Below are positions 8,369 through 17,048 of a stretch of DNA of 64,000 nucleotides, piece after piece. Origin of the DNA: Acidimicrobiales bacterium (GTDB lineage Bacteria > Actinomycetota > Acidimicrobiia > Acidimicrobiales > AC-14); contig JAODBK010000100.1 in NCBI GenBank assembly GCA_025463925.1, positions 99,338 to 163,337 on the forward strand. The letters are read 5' to 3'. A program made the translations under genes and the position numbers. The notes beneath the pieces are model-generated. The model worked only from the letters and a program-made list of their open reading frames with translations, was not told the origin of the DNA and searched no databases. Every line of letters starts with the position of its first letter. Position 1 is the stretch's first letter.

Positions 8369-9586
8369 GTGACCGAGGAGTATGTCTCGGATGCGTTCGT
8401 CTACATGCGCGAGCGGCGCCTCCCTTATCTCGTATTCGACGCCGACAACCACATGTACGAGAACCGGGATGCCCTGACGAAGTTCATCCCGGCCGAGTAC
8501 GACGGAATCGTCAAGTACGTCGACGTGCACAATCGGACGAAGATCGCAATCAAGGACATGATCAGCGACTTCATTCCCAATCCGACCTTCGCACGGGTGG
8601 CGCCCCCTGGGGGTTCGGAGGCTGACCCGCAAAGTCGACGCGCCATTCCATCAGTGGATGCTTTCTTCGACCCCGAGCCGCGACTCGCGCTGATGAAAGA
8701 CATGGGTATCGACAAGTCGATCATCTGGCCGACCCTCGCAACGGGTGTCGAAGAACGCTTGGCTTCCGATCCCGACGCGATCCAGATCGTCCTGCGTGCG
8801 TTCAACCGGTGGATGCTCGAGCACTGGACGTACAACTACGCGGACGCCATGTACCCGACTCCGATGATCAGCCTGTCGGTGCTCGACGACGCGCTCGCGG
8901 AGCTGGAGTTCGTCGTCGCGAATGGCGCCAAGGCGTTCCTGCTCCACACCGCGCCCGTCCCCACGTGGAAGGGTCGCATGTCCTTCGCGCTTCCTGTGTT
9001 CGATCCGTTCTGGGAGGCCGTCCAGGAGGCGGACATCTTGGTCGGCATGCACCAGACGGACAGCGGCTACCAGCGGTACACGAATGAGTGGGAAGGCGGC
9101 GGCGACAAGGAGTTCCGGCCGTTCGCAGCCGGCATTCCCGGGCTGAACGGGTCACCGGCGTTCCTCGCGATGGCGTCGGAGAAGTCGGCCATCGTCGATG
9201 GCGTCGCGTCGATCATCGGCCACGGCGTGGCGACGCGGTTCCCACGGCTGCGATTCGCGCCGGTTGAGTGGGGCACCGAGTGGGTGCGCCCGTTCATCCG
9301 CCGCATTGCCGAGCTGTTCGAGAAGTCACCGGAGAACTTCCAAGAAGACCCGGTCGAGGTGTTCAAGCGCAACATCTTCGTCCACGCCTTCCAGGAGCCC
9401 GACCCCGCCGGCCTGGCCGAGCTCATCGGCGTCGACAACGTCATGTTCGGGTCGGACTTCCCCCATCGAGAAGGACTGGCCGATCCGGTCGGCTATTCCG
9501 AGGTGGTCGAGAAGCAGATGTCGCCGGCCGACGCGGCCAAGGTCATGGGCGGAAACCTTGCCCGGATCATGAAGGTGTCAGCCTGA
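8369..9586 (+). CDS. Amidohydrolase_2 family metal-dependent hydrolase
   Basis: 405 residues from GTG 8369, which has AAGGAGAG at 8357-8364; the longer ORF from ATG 8303 begins within a palindromic operator and has no ribosome binding site. Metal-site motifs are DADNHMYE near the N-terminus and GSDFPHREG near the C-terminus, and GMHQTDSG supplies the mid-barrel histidine. It is more distant from the other amidohydrolases of the window than they are from each other (it lacks the QAYNDW block and has AFNRWMLEHW instead). It is 100 nt upstream of the ABC permease gene and shares the operator, which suggests action on the imported compound or an early intermediate. Confidence 0.88.
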   Translation: MTEEYVSDAFVYMRERRLPYLVFDADNHMYENRDALTKFIPAEYDGIVKYVDVHNRTKIAIKDMISDFIPNPTFARVAPPGGSEADPQSRRAIPSVDAFFDPEPRLALMKDMGIDKSIIWPTLATGVEERLASDPDAIQIVLRAFNRWMLEHWTYNYADAMYPTPMISLSVLDDALAELEFVVANGAKAFLLHTAPVPTWKGRMSFALPVFDPFWEAVQEADILVGMHQTDSGYQRYTNEWEGGGDKEFRPFAAGIPGLNGSPAFLAMASEKSAIVDGVASIIGHGVATRFPRLRFAPVEWGTEWVRPFIRRIAELFEKSPENFQEDPVEVFKRNIFVHAFQEPDPAGLAELIGVDNVMFGSDFPHREGLADPVGYSEVVEKQMSPADAAKVMGGNLARIMKVSA

Positions 9587-9629
9587 GTGAAGTTCGGCTG
9601 AAGTTGTTCATGCGTCTGGGGGAATTGCA

Positions 9630-9680
9630 GTGAACGTCATGGTGAAGCAGGTCGGCCTGGCCGCCCTCGAGGGCCGGTAG
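9630..9680 (+). other. 16-codon mini-ORF in frame with the ABC permease
   Basis: GTG 9630 has a good GGGGGA ribosome binding site at 9618-9623 and opens 16 codons ending in TAG 9678-9680. This TAG is in the same frame as, and only 6 nt before, the GTG 9687 of the permease, which itself has no clear ribosome binding site. It could be a leader ORF that couples translation, or the remains of an N-terminus interrupted by a nonsense change. No function is claimed for the peptide. Confidence 0.35.
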
Positions 9681-9686
9681 ATCATC

Positions 9687-12572
9687 GTGGGTCTCGGTAT
9701 CACGGTCCCGATCGCCCACTTTCAGATCCCGCTCGAGATCGTCGTCCTCGGTGCCATCACCGGGACCGCCTATTCGCTGTTCGGCATGGGCTTGAGCCTG
9801 ACGTATCAGTCGGCGCGCGTCGTCAACTTCGCCCAAGGATCGATGGGTGCGGTTCCCGCGCTTTTCGTCGCGTCGCGCGTCGTCGATCACGGCTGGAGTT
9901 ATTGGGTTGCCGTGCCGATGGCGCTGATCCTGGCGACGGCCACCGGCGCACTCATGGAGCTCCTCATCATGCGTCGGCTTGCCAACTCTCCCCGCCTCGT
10001 CATCCTCGTCGCGACGATCGCCGTCGCGCAGCTCCTGCTCATTCCCGGCCAGTTCATGGTCCATTTGAATCACACGAAGTTGGGCACGACACCGTTTCCC
10101 GTGCCGATCCATCACACGTTCAGACTGCTCGGCGCGCACTTGACCGGAGGCGACATCCTCACCGTGATCGTGGTGCCGCTCCTCACGGTGGCGTTGTCCT
10201 TGTTCATGCGACGGACGAATGTCGGCCTGGCGAGTCGAGCCATCGCGGAGAACGCGGAAGCGGCCGAGGCCGCAGGCGTCCCCATCAGGACGATCTCGCT
10301 CGCCGTCTGGTCGATCGCCGGGCTGCTCGCAGGCGTCGCCGCGATACTGCTCGGGCCGACCCAACCCGTGCTCGGCGGGTTGTTCGGGGCGGGCGGGACG
10401 GGCGCCATCTCGAACAACAGCGATCTCCTCCTGCGTGGCCTCGGCGCGGCGATGATGGGGGGACTCGTCTATCTCCCGCAAGTGTTCGCGGCCGGCATCG
10501 CCCTCGGAATCGTCGAGGCGCTCTTCCACTGGAACTACCCCACCCACGGGACCGTCGACCTCGTGATCGTCGTGTTGATCGGCGGGAGTTTGCTCGTGCG
10601 TCGGGATCTTCGACAGCTCGCGCGTGGGACTGAAGAATCCAGCTGGTCGCTGTCCGGCTCAGTGCGCCCACTCGCCGAGCGGTTCCGCCGCATGCCCAAC
10701 GTCCGTGCCGCCCACGGCGCCGTCGTCGCGGTCGGCCTCGGCGCCGCGGTGCTCATTCCCTACCTCGCAGCACCGTCGCAGCGCGTGCTCTATTCGGCCA
10801 TCACCTTGTTCACGCTCATGTCGCTCTCGCTCGTCATCCTGACCGGCTGGGCGGGCCAGGTCTCGCTCGGGCAGGCTGCCTTTGTGGGGCTCGGTGCCCT
10901 CGTCGGGGGACGTGTGGAGCAACTCGGCTACCCGTTCTTCGGCGCAATGATGTTCGTGGTTGCCGCCGGGGTGGTGACGGCGGCCGTCGTCGGCCTTCCG
11001 GCTCTGCGATTGCGGGGCCTCTTCCTGGCGGTGACAACGCTCGCATTCGCCGTATTGGTGGATCGCTACCTCACGCAGGCGCACTGGCTGGTGAACAATG
11101 GGGCCAGTTCTACGGGATCAGAGTCGTTGCGACGGCCGGTGGCCCACGGCGTCAACTTCAACAACGAACTCACCTACTACTACCTGATGTTGGCGATCAC
11201 CGTCCTCGCCATGGTCGGGGTTCGGCAACTCGCGCGCTCTGGCGTCGCGCGCCGGCTCATCGCGGTCCGCGACAACGAGACGATGGCCGCTGCGCTCTCG
11301 GTGAGTCCAGCCGGGACGAAGCTCACTGCGTTCATGCTGTCGGGTGCGGTGGCCAGCCTGGCTGGGTTCTTCTACGGGATGCTGCTGATCAACTTCGGTT
11401 CGGTTGGCCTCACCAGTCCACAGCTCTCCTTGAGTCTGATGGCGATGGTGATCGTCGGTGGCGCGACATCGATTACCGGAGCGATCTTGGGCGCTCTCTA
11501 CATACGCGGCATCCCGTACTTCGTCACCGCCAACTGGGTACTGCTGCTTACGTCCGGCGGTGGCCTCTTGCTCGTGATCTTGGCCGTTCCGGGCGGTCTC
11601 GCCTCGCTCGCCTTCCGGGTCCGGAACTGGGCGATCCGCCACCTCACTGGCGAAGATCCCACGTCGCATGACGCGACCGACCAGGCGCGGCAGCCGCTCC
11701 GGCTCGAGCCGCGGGCACGTCGAGTCGCAGGCGCGGACGACCCGCCCGACATCGAGGTTTGCGCTGCCACGGTGTCCTTCGGCGGCTTGCAGGCGCTCGA
11801 CAACGTCTCGTTGCACGCTGCCCATGGCGAGATCGTCGGCCTGATCGGGCCCAACGGTGCTGGGAAGACGACGCTCTTCGATGTCCTGAGCGGGCTCGTC
11901 GAGCCGGATTCCGGAAGTGTCCTGCTCCAGGGGGAGGACATCACCGGCTTGCCGCCGGAAGAGCGTGCCATGCTCGGGCTGGCTCGTTCGTTCCAGTTGG
12001 CCAGGTTGTTCGATGACCTGACCGTCAGCGATGTCCTCAAGGTTGCCCTCGAGCGGGACGAGCCGACCGAGTTGGTTCCGTCGTTGCTCGCGCTGCCGCC
12101 GGCGCGGGCCGCCGAGCGTCGCAAAGAGCTGCGTGCCCGCGACCTGATGGATCTCCTCGGCCTCGGCCCGTTCGCCGAACGCAAGGCGCGCGAGCTCTCA
12201 ACCGGTACGCGGCGGATCGTCGAGCTTGGCTGCACCATCGCCCTCGGGGCTGCCGTCATCCTGCTGGACGAGCCGACCGGCGGGATCGCACAGCGGGAAG
12301 TCGAAGCCTTCTCGCCCGTGCTGTGCCAAATCCGCGACCATCTGGACGCGACCATGATCGTCGTCGCCCATGACCTTCCCATGATTCTCGGGCTCGCCGA
12401 TCGGATGTACGTGATGGCATCGGGCGCCGTGATCGCCGAAGGAGCGCCGAATGTGTTGTTGCGCGACCCGGACGTCATCGCCGCGTACATTGGAACGCGG
12501 TCGGGCGTCGGCCTTCCGCCGGTGGGCGAAGCGGGGCGCCGGCCGTCAATCACGACCGCGACAGGCGGGTGA
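9687..12572 (+). CDS. Fused branched-chain-type ABC transporter: LivH-LivM permease with LivG ATPase
   Basis: One 961-residue protein carries three subunits of a HAAT-family importer. Residues about 1-300 are a LivH permease (PLEIVVLGAITGTAYSLFG, ARVVNFAQGSMG). Residues about 345-650 are a LivM permease (TGWAGQVSLGQAAFVGLGA, RLRGLFLAVTTLAFA). Residues about 685-945 are a LivG ATPase with Walker A GPNGAGKTT, signature LSTGTRR, Walker B VILLDEPTGG and switch VAHDL. The signature is LSTGT rather than LSGGQ, as is common in LivG-like proteins of this type. These subunits are usually separate genes; LivM-LivG fusions are known, a triple fusion is less usual. The small anchored protein and LivF follow, and the likely binding protein is at 40303. 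Confidence 0.92.
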   Translation: MGLGITVPIAHFQIPLEIVVLGAITGTAYSLFGMGLSLTYQSARVVNFAQGSMGAVPALFVASRVVDHGWSYWVAVPMALILATATGALMELLIMRRLANSPRLVILVATIAVAQLLLIPGQFMVHLNHTKLGTTPFPVPIHHTFRLLGAHLTGGDILTVIVVPLLTVALSLFMRRTNVGLASRAIAENAEAAEAAGVPIRTISLAVWSIAGLLAGVAAILLGPTQPVLGGLFGAGGTGAISNNSDLLLRGLGAAMMGGLVYLPQVFAAGIALGIVEALFHWNYPTHGTVDLVIVVLIGGSLLVRRDLRQLARGTEESSWSLSGSVRPLAERFRRMPNVRAAHGAVVAVGLGAAVLIPYLAAPSQRVLYSAITLFTLMSLSLVILTGWAGQVSLGQAAFVGLGALVGGRVEQLGYPFFGAMMFVVAAGVVTAAVVGLPALRLRGLFLAVTTLAFAVLVDRYLTQAHWLVNNGASSTGSESLRRPVAHGVNFNNELTYYYLMLAITVLAMVGVRQLARSGVARRLIAVRDNETMAAALSVSPAGTKLTAFMLSGAVASLAGFFYGMLLINFGSVGLTSPQLSLSLMAMVIVGGATSITGAILGALYIRGIPYFVTANWVLLLTSGGGLLLVILAVPGGLASLAFRVRNWAIRHLTGEDPTSHDATDQARQPLRLEPRARRVAGADDPPDIEVCAATVSFGGLQALDNVSLHAAHGEIVGLIGPNGAGKTTLFDVLSGLVEPDSGSVLLQGEDITGLPPEERAMLGLARSFQLARLFDDLTVSDVLKVALERDEPTELVPSLLALPPARAAERRKELRARDLMDLLGLGPFAERKARELSTGTRRIVELGCTIALGAAVILLDEPTGGIAQREVEAFSPVLCQIRDHLDATMIVVAHDLPMILGLADRMYVMASGAVIAEGAPNVLLRDPDVIAAYIGTRSGVGLPPVGEAGRRPSITTATGG

Positions 12573-13039
12573 TGGTGGATCAACGGCCGCGAGCTGGCGG
12601 TACCCGCAGCACCGCGAGGAGCTGGTTCGAAGACCCTCACCTCAGCCTCCGCGGGCTCACGCCGGGGCAGCGATACACGGCCGTCCTCGTGGCGGTGCTT
12701 ACGATCCTCGTGCTGAAAATCGGGCTGCCCCACGCCGCCTCGTCGCAGGCCGTCTCTCAGACCACTGTGAAGACGGCACGTTCGGCTGCTGACGTCGCGG
12801 CGACGTCGACGACGGTGGTCCATCCCGACGTCGCGACATCGCCGACTGACCCCGGCCTCGTCGTGGTCACGCCGCCGCTCGGCGATCCGTCGGTGATGGC
12901 GCCAGTCCCATCTCTCGACACGACGACCTCGATCGCCGGTCCGGCGACCACCGCGCCCACGACTACGACGACACCGTCTTCCTGCTCGACGTCCGGCCTC
13001 CCGTCCCCAGTGTCCTCAGTCCTGTGCCGGTTTCCGTGA
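12569..13039 (+). CDS. Small membrane-anchored Thr/Pro-rich protein of the ABC operon
   Basis: 156 residues with one predicted membrane segment (YTAVLVAVLTILVLKIGL, about 36-53), followed by an extracytoplasmic low-complexity tail rich in Thr, Ser, Pro and Val. The last 20 residues hold two cysteines, in SSCSTSGLP and VLCRFP. The GTG start overlaps the permease stop as GTGA, so it is translationally coupled between permease and LivF. I recognise no family. The anchor-plus-linker layout mirrors the N-terminus of the substrate-binding protein at 40303, so it might tether or scaffold the binding protein; this is speculation. Confidence 0.7.
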   Translation: MMVDQRPRAGGTRSTARSWFEDPHLSLRGLTPGQRYTAVLVAVLTILVLKIGLPHAASSQAVSQTTVKTARSAADVAATSTTVVHPDVATSPTDPGLVVVTPPLGDPSVMAPVPSLDTTTSIAGPATTAPTTTTTPSSCSTSGLPSPVSSVLCRFP

Positions 13040-13053
13040 CTGGGGGAGACGTC

Positions 13054-13848
13054 ATGAGTGACCAGGGCGCGGGCGACTTCCTTGTCGTCGAAGATGTCGA
13101 AGGCGGCTATGGCGATCTCCAAGTGTTGTTCGGCGCGTCCTTGCGAGTGGGGCGCGGGGAGCCGGTCGCGATGCTTGGCACGAACGGTGCCGGGAAGTCC
13201 ACGCTCCTTCGCATGATCTGCGGCTTGATGAAGCCGACCGCCGGCAGAATCTGGTTCAAGGGCGAGGATGTCACCGGCATGCGACCGGCGCGTCTTGTCG
13301 ACATGGGCTTGATCTACATCGCGGGCGGTCGCGCCATCTTCCCGTCGCTCACCGTGCGCGAAAACCTCAAGATGAGCGCGTTTCCCGCGCGTCACCGCAG
13401 AGATGAAGTGGCCGCGAGGATGGACGAGGCATTCGAACTCTTTCCGCGCTTGCGCGAGCGCGAAGGTCAGCCGGCGGGGACCCTGTCAGGTGGCGAGCAA
13501 CAGATGGTGGCAATCGGCCGTGCGCTGGTATCGAAGCCCGAGCTCCTCATGATCGACGAGCTCAGCCTCGGCTTGGCGCCGATCATGCTCGACGTCATCC
13601 AAGACATGATCGCGAGGCTGGTCGAGCGTCGGATAACACTCCTGATCGTCGAGCAGTCACTCAACACCGCGGCCACGATCGCGCAGCGGGCCTACTTCAT
13701 GGAGAAGGGCGCTATCCGGTTCGATGGCCGCATCGACGAACTGATCTCGCGTGGCGACCTCGCCCGCGCCGTATTCCTCGGTGCCGATCCCAACGGCAAC
13801 GGTTCGGGCGCTCGTCACTCGAAGGCGGGCAACCCTCGCAGCACCTGA
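13054..13848 (+). CDS. ABC transporter ATP-binding protein, LivF-like
   Basis: 264 residues from ATG 13054, which has GGGGGAG at 13042-13048. Motifs: Walker A GTNGAGKST, signature LSGGEQQM, Walker B LLMIDELSLGLAP and switch VEQS. It is the second ATPase of the branched-chain-type importer and should pair with the LivG domain fused to the permease. The segment IAGGRAIFPSLTVRENL is typical of LivF (the usual PEGRxIFPxLTVxENL), with Ala-Gly in place of Pro-Glu. The end overlaps the convergent acyl-CoA dehydrogenase gene by 34 nt. Confidence 0.93.
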   Translation: MSDQGAGDFLVVEDVEGGYGDLQVLFGASLRVGRGEPVAMLGTNGAGKSTLLRMICGLMKPTAGRIWFKGEDVTGMRPARLVDMGLIYIAGGRAIFPSLTVRENLKMSAFPARHRRDEVAARMDEAFELFPRLREREGQPAGTLSGGEQQMVAIGRALVSKPELLMIDELSLGLAPIMLDVIQDMIARLVERRITLLIVEQSLNTAATIAQRAYFMEKGAIRFDGRIDELISRGDLARAVFLGADPNGNGSGARHSKAGNPRST

Positions 13849-15077
13849 TTGAACGGCACGTCGCGGTCAAGGGACGGCTCGCGCGGAAGACCCAGGAGCC
13901 GCTCGCTCACGATGTTGCGTTGCATCTCGTTGCTGCCGCCTGCGAGGGTCCCGCCGCGTGACCCGAGCCAGACCGTTCCCGCGTTGTCGAGGCGCACGTC
14001 CGCACCATCCCAGATGACGCCCTCTGCGCCGAGCGCGGCCAACGAGGTGCGAATGCACTCGTGTTTGGCCACCGAGGCTTGGAGCTTGGACACCGATCCC
14101 CACCCGCCTCGGTGGGTGCCGACGCGAAGCCCGGCCATGATGCGGGCGCTCGTGAGCGCGCCGACGACCGATTCGATGTAGGCGTTGGCGAGCTTCGTGG
14201 CAACGGCGCCGTTGGTCCGCCTGTGACGCAAGGCCGCGAGGAGGGCCGAGGGACCAAGGAGCCCATCGGAGGCCGTCGGGTCCTCGCCCGACAGACGGGG
14301 GCCGAGGTGGCCGTAGCCGATGCTGCCGGCGGCGTTGCGCTCGTGCAGCAGCAGCGTTTGCGCCACCGCCCAGCCGGTTCCCTCCTCGCCGATGAGGTTC
14401 TCCGTCGGGAGGACGACGTCGTCGAAGAACTCCTGGCAGAAGTCGCCGGCCTCTCCGCTGGCGGCCCGAATCCGCTCGATCGTCAGGCCGGGTGTACCTC
14501 TGAGCGGAACGGCGACCGTGGACAGCCCGCGATGCTTTGGCACGTCCCAGTCGGAGCGACACAGACACAATCCGTAGTCGGCGACGTGGGCACCGGTGCT
14601 CCACATCTTTGCGCCGTTGAGCACGTACACATGCCCGTCGCGCGTGAGCCGGGTCGTCGCGCCGGCCATGTCCGAGCCACCGCGAGGCTCGGACAAGAGC
14701 TGGATCCACACGTCGTCCCCGCGGAGCAACGCCGGCAGGAACCGCAACTTTGCTTCGTGGGACCCGTGTTCGAGGATGGTCGGCCCGAGCATGCCAACCG
14801 ACACCAGGTGGTCATAGCCCGCAGGCACCTGCCGCAGGAGATCAGCGGCGCAATCGAAGAACGCCTTCTGGTGCTCCAGCGTGAGGCCCGCACCCCCGTA
14901 CTCGCGGGGAAAGGCTATCCCGGCAAAACGGTTGTCGAACAACAGCCGTTGAAGTGCGTGGCTGTCGAGGGGTGGGTCCTCCACCGACGGCAACGCGGAG
15001 GCCATCCATGCTCGAGTCCGCGTGCGGAAGGCCTCAACCGACTCCATGGTCATCTCGTCGCTCAGCCCCGCAACCAC
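13815..15077 (-). CDS. Acyl-CoA dehydrogenase, large-type subunit of a likely heteromeric pair
   Basis: Up to 420 residues. The FAD/substrate motif QLLSEPRGGSDMAG is in the middle and the C-terminal block GGSNEMQRNIVSERLLGLPR is typical of actinobacterial FadE proteins. Acyl-CoA dehydrogenases introduce an alpha-beta double bond into acyl-CoA with electrons to ETF. The gene overlaps the end of the second dehydrogenase by 16 nt if it starts at 15077; internal ATGs at 15053 or 15047 are alternatives. Adjacent large/small dehydrogenases that form alpha2beta2 enzymes are known from steroid side-chain catabolism, and the same arrangement recurs at 35284-37691. Confidence 0.92.
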   Translation of the reverse strand: MVAGLSDEMTMESVEAFRTRTRAWMASALPSVEDPPLDSHALQRLLFDNRFAGIAFPREYGGAGLTLEHQKAFFDCAADLLRQVPAGYDHLVSVGMLGPTILEHGSHEAKLRFLPALLRGDDVWIQLLSEPRGGSDMAGATTRLTRDGHVYVLNGAKMWSTGAHVADYGLCLCRSDWDVPKHRGLSTVAVPLRGTPGLTIERIRAASGEAGDFCQEFFDDVVLPTENLIGEEGTGWAVAQTLLLHERNAAGSIGYGHLGPRLSGEDPTASDGLLGPSALLAALRHRRTNGAVATKLANAYIESVVGALTSARIMAGLRVGTHRGGWGSVSKLQASVAKHECIRTSLAALGAEGVIWDGADVRLDNAGTVWLGSRGGTLAGGSNEMQRNIVSERLLGLPREPSLDRDVPFNQVLRGLPAFE

Positions 15078-16186
15078 GTGATGACCTGCTCCTTGTGATC
15101 CTCGGGTGTCCCGTAGAGCGCTCGGTCGAGTGTCGCGCGCCGGTTGTAGAGATGGATGTCGTGTTCCCAGGTGACGCCGATGCCGCCCGTGATCTGGACG
15201 CAGTCGTCCACGACATCCGGGCAGTGCTCGCCGACGTATGCCTTGGCGATCCGAGCGAGGTGAAGGGACTCGGGGTCCTCGTCGTCTATCGCTTGGGCCA
15301 GCGCGTCAGTCACCGCCTTGGAACCCTCGAGCCACACCGTCATGTCCGCGATGCGGTGCTTGAGTGCCTGAAACGACACAATCGGGCGACCGAACGCATG
15401 GCGACTACTGCCGTACTCCAGCGTGAACTCGAGGGTTCGCTGGGCGACACCGACCAGTTCGGCGCACTGGAGCGCGATCGCGAGCTGGACCTGTCGCTCG
15501 ACGGCAGGGCCTGCGCCCGCGACGGTGCCGAGGACGGCAGAAGTCGGGACCCGTGTTCCGTCGAAAGTGACCAGACCGAAGCGACGCGTCATGTCGATGC
15601 TGCGGCCGGGCGTGACCGTGACACCGTCGGCGTTGGCTGCGACGAGCGCTTGGGTGAGGCCGTCGTCAGTGCGCGCCGTTACGAGAAAGTGATCAGACGT
15701 GGTTGCCGCCTCGACGTAAGCCTTGGTGCCGGTCAGCACCATGATGTCGCCGTCGAGGACGGCTCTCGTCATGAACGAGGCTGGGTCCCACACGTCACCG
15801 GGCTCGGCGAGCGCCCAGGACGCGATCGAATCGCCGCTTGCGAGCGCTGGCAACAGGTCGGCGCGCTGGGTTGCTGTGCCCTCCCACAGGAGCGCCGCGG
15901 CAACGACGCTCACCGGTAGGAACGGACCCGGCGCGACCATCCGGCCCATCTCCTCGGCGACGATCACGGCGTCACGCGTCGGGATCGGTGATATTCCGCC
16001 ACCGCCAACTTCCGGTCCGAAGAGCGAGGTCCATCCGAGCTCAGCCGCCTCGCGCCACCACGAGCGCTCGAAGCCGTCGTGGGATTCGTAGAGCTGCCTG
16101 ACAACCAGGAGCGGCACCCGGGCCTCGAGGAATCGTCGCGTGGTGTTGCGAAACGCCTCCTGCTCCTGGCTGAGCTCGACGTTCAC
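15062..16186 (-). CDS. Acyl-CoA dehydrogenase, small-type subunit of a likely heteromeric pair
   Basis: 374 residues. The start ELSQEQEAFRNTTRRFLE and the block WWREAAELGWTSLFGPE match the paralogue at 36558 (FWRQGAQLGWTSLLVPE). The C-terminal region reads QITGGIGVTWEHDIHLYNRR. It starts 6 nt after the TetR gene stop and overlaps the next dehydrogenase, so TetR and the two dehydrogenases form one minus-strand operon. The mid-protein segment WALAEPGDVW replaces the T(E/S)PxxGSD motif of the large subunit, which fits the view that the two chains have different roles in a heterotetramer. Confidence 0.9.
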   Translation of the reverse strand: MNVELSQEQEAFRNTTRRFLEARVPLLVVRQLYESHDGFERSWWREAAELGWTSLFGPEVGGGGISPIPTRDAVIVAEEMGRMVAPGPFLPVSVVAAALLWEGTATQRADLLPALASGDSIASWALAEPGDVWDPASFMTRAVLDGDIMVLTGTKAYVEAATTSDHFLVTARTDDGLTQALVAANADGVTVTPGRSIDMTRRFGLVTFDGTRVPTSAVLGTVAGAGPAVERQVQLAIALQCAELVGVAQRTLEFTLEYGSSRHAFGRPIVSFQALKHRIADMTVWLEGSKAVTDALAQAIDDEDPESLHLARIAKAYVGEHCPDVVDDCVQITGGIGVTWEHDIHLYNRRATLDRALYGTPEDHKEQVITWLRG

Positions 16187-16192
16187 GCGACC

Positions 16193-16936
16193 TCAATCAG
16201 CAGGCCGGCCCGGCGCGCTCAAGCCGCGAAGGATGAACGTCTGGTACCAGTCGATCATCGCGTCGTAGGACAGCCGCCCAGCTGGCCGGTACCACCGGTG
16301 GGTGTTGTTCAAGAGGAAGAAGATGTTGTGCAGGGCGACGCTCGGATCAAGGGATCCGTCGAAGGAACCCTCCGCGATTCCCTGCTCGATGACAGCTCGG
16401 ACGAACGCGTTGCACGCGTCCCTGAGCGGACGCACGGCGTCCAGCTGGCTGGGTTCGAGTGAACGAAATTCGCGTTCGAGCACCGCGAGTGGGTTGTTGC
16501 TGAGCACCATCTTGTCGATCCAGCGCACAATGAACGCGGCAAGACGTGTGGGTCCGTCGGATGCTGCAACGGCGTCGTCCTCCTCGAGCGTCGCGACCGC
16601 TTGGGTGTAGGCGCGCTCGATGAGGGCCAGGAGCAGATCTTCCTTCGACTTGATGTAGTAGTAGAGGCTGCCCTGGTTCAAGAGCCCAGCTCGCTTTGCG
16701 ATCTCCCGAACCGTCGCGGCCTCGTAGCCCTTCTGGAAGAAGACCTCCGCCGCAATGGTGAGGATCTCGTTCCACCTGGTCTCGTTCAATGTCCCGCGCG
16801 GGGCGAACGCCGCGGTCGTGGCCCGCTTCATCTCCCCCGACTCGAGTCCGGGTGCGGACTCGGACGCGCTGGCGTCGGATGTCACCTCGACCGGCCGTCG
16901 TTCGTCGCGCGGATCGCCTTGACAGTCACGGTTCAA
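16193..16936 (-). CDS. TetR family transcriptional regulator (KstR2-like type)
   Basis: 247 residues as called from TTG 16936. The helix-turn-helix segment is AAEVFFQKGYEAATVREIAK followed by RAGLLNQGSLYYYIKSKEDL, the form seen in regulators of acyl-CoA metabolism such as KstR2. The first 35 residues are charged and low in complexity and may not be translated; an internal ATG at 16831 would give a normal-sized protein. A 20-bp palindrome lies 14 nt upstream of the TTG, between this gene and the divergent StrR-like gene. It likely represses its own operon with the two dehydrogenases, and perhaps the divergent gene. Confidence 0.88.
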   Translation of the reverse strand: MNRDCQGDPRDERRPVEVTSDASASESAPGLESGEMKRATTAAFAPRGTLNETRWNEILTIAAEVFFQKGYEAATVREIAKRAGLLNQGSLYYYIKSKEDLLLALIERAYTQAVATLEEDDAVAASDGPTRLAAFIVRWIDKMVLSNNPLAVLEREFRSLEPSQLDAVRPLRDACNAFVRAVIEQGIAEGSFDGSLDPSVALHNIFFLLNNTHRWYRPAGRLSYDAMIDWYQTFILRGLSAPGRPAD

Positions 16937-16949
16937 TCATAGTGAACTC

Positions 16950-16969
16950 TGAATCAAACGGTTGTTTCA
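16950..16969. promoter_or_regulatory. Candidate TetR operator between divergent genes
   Basis: TGAATCAAACGGTTGTTTCA is a 20-bp inverted repeat with 16 of 20 positions symmetric (TGAA-n-CAA ... TTG-n-TTCA). It lies in a short AT-rich patch of the region between the TetR gene (minus) and the StrR-like gene (plus). It is unlike the TTARGCA sites, so it probably belongs to the local TetR protein. Confidence 0.55.
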
Positions 16970-17048
16970 TACACGATATTGCCCCCCCGGAGGCCGCTCG
17001 ACCGGCCGGATTCCGAGGGTGCGTCGTCGGTTGTTGCCGGGGGTAGCC

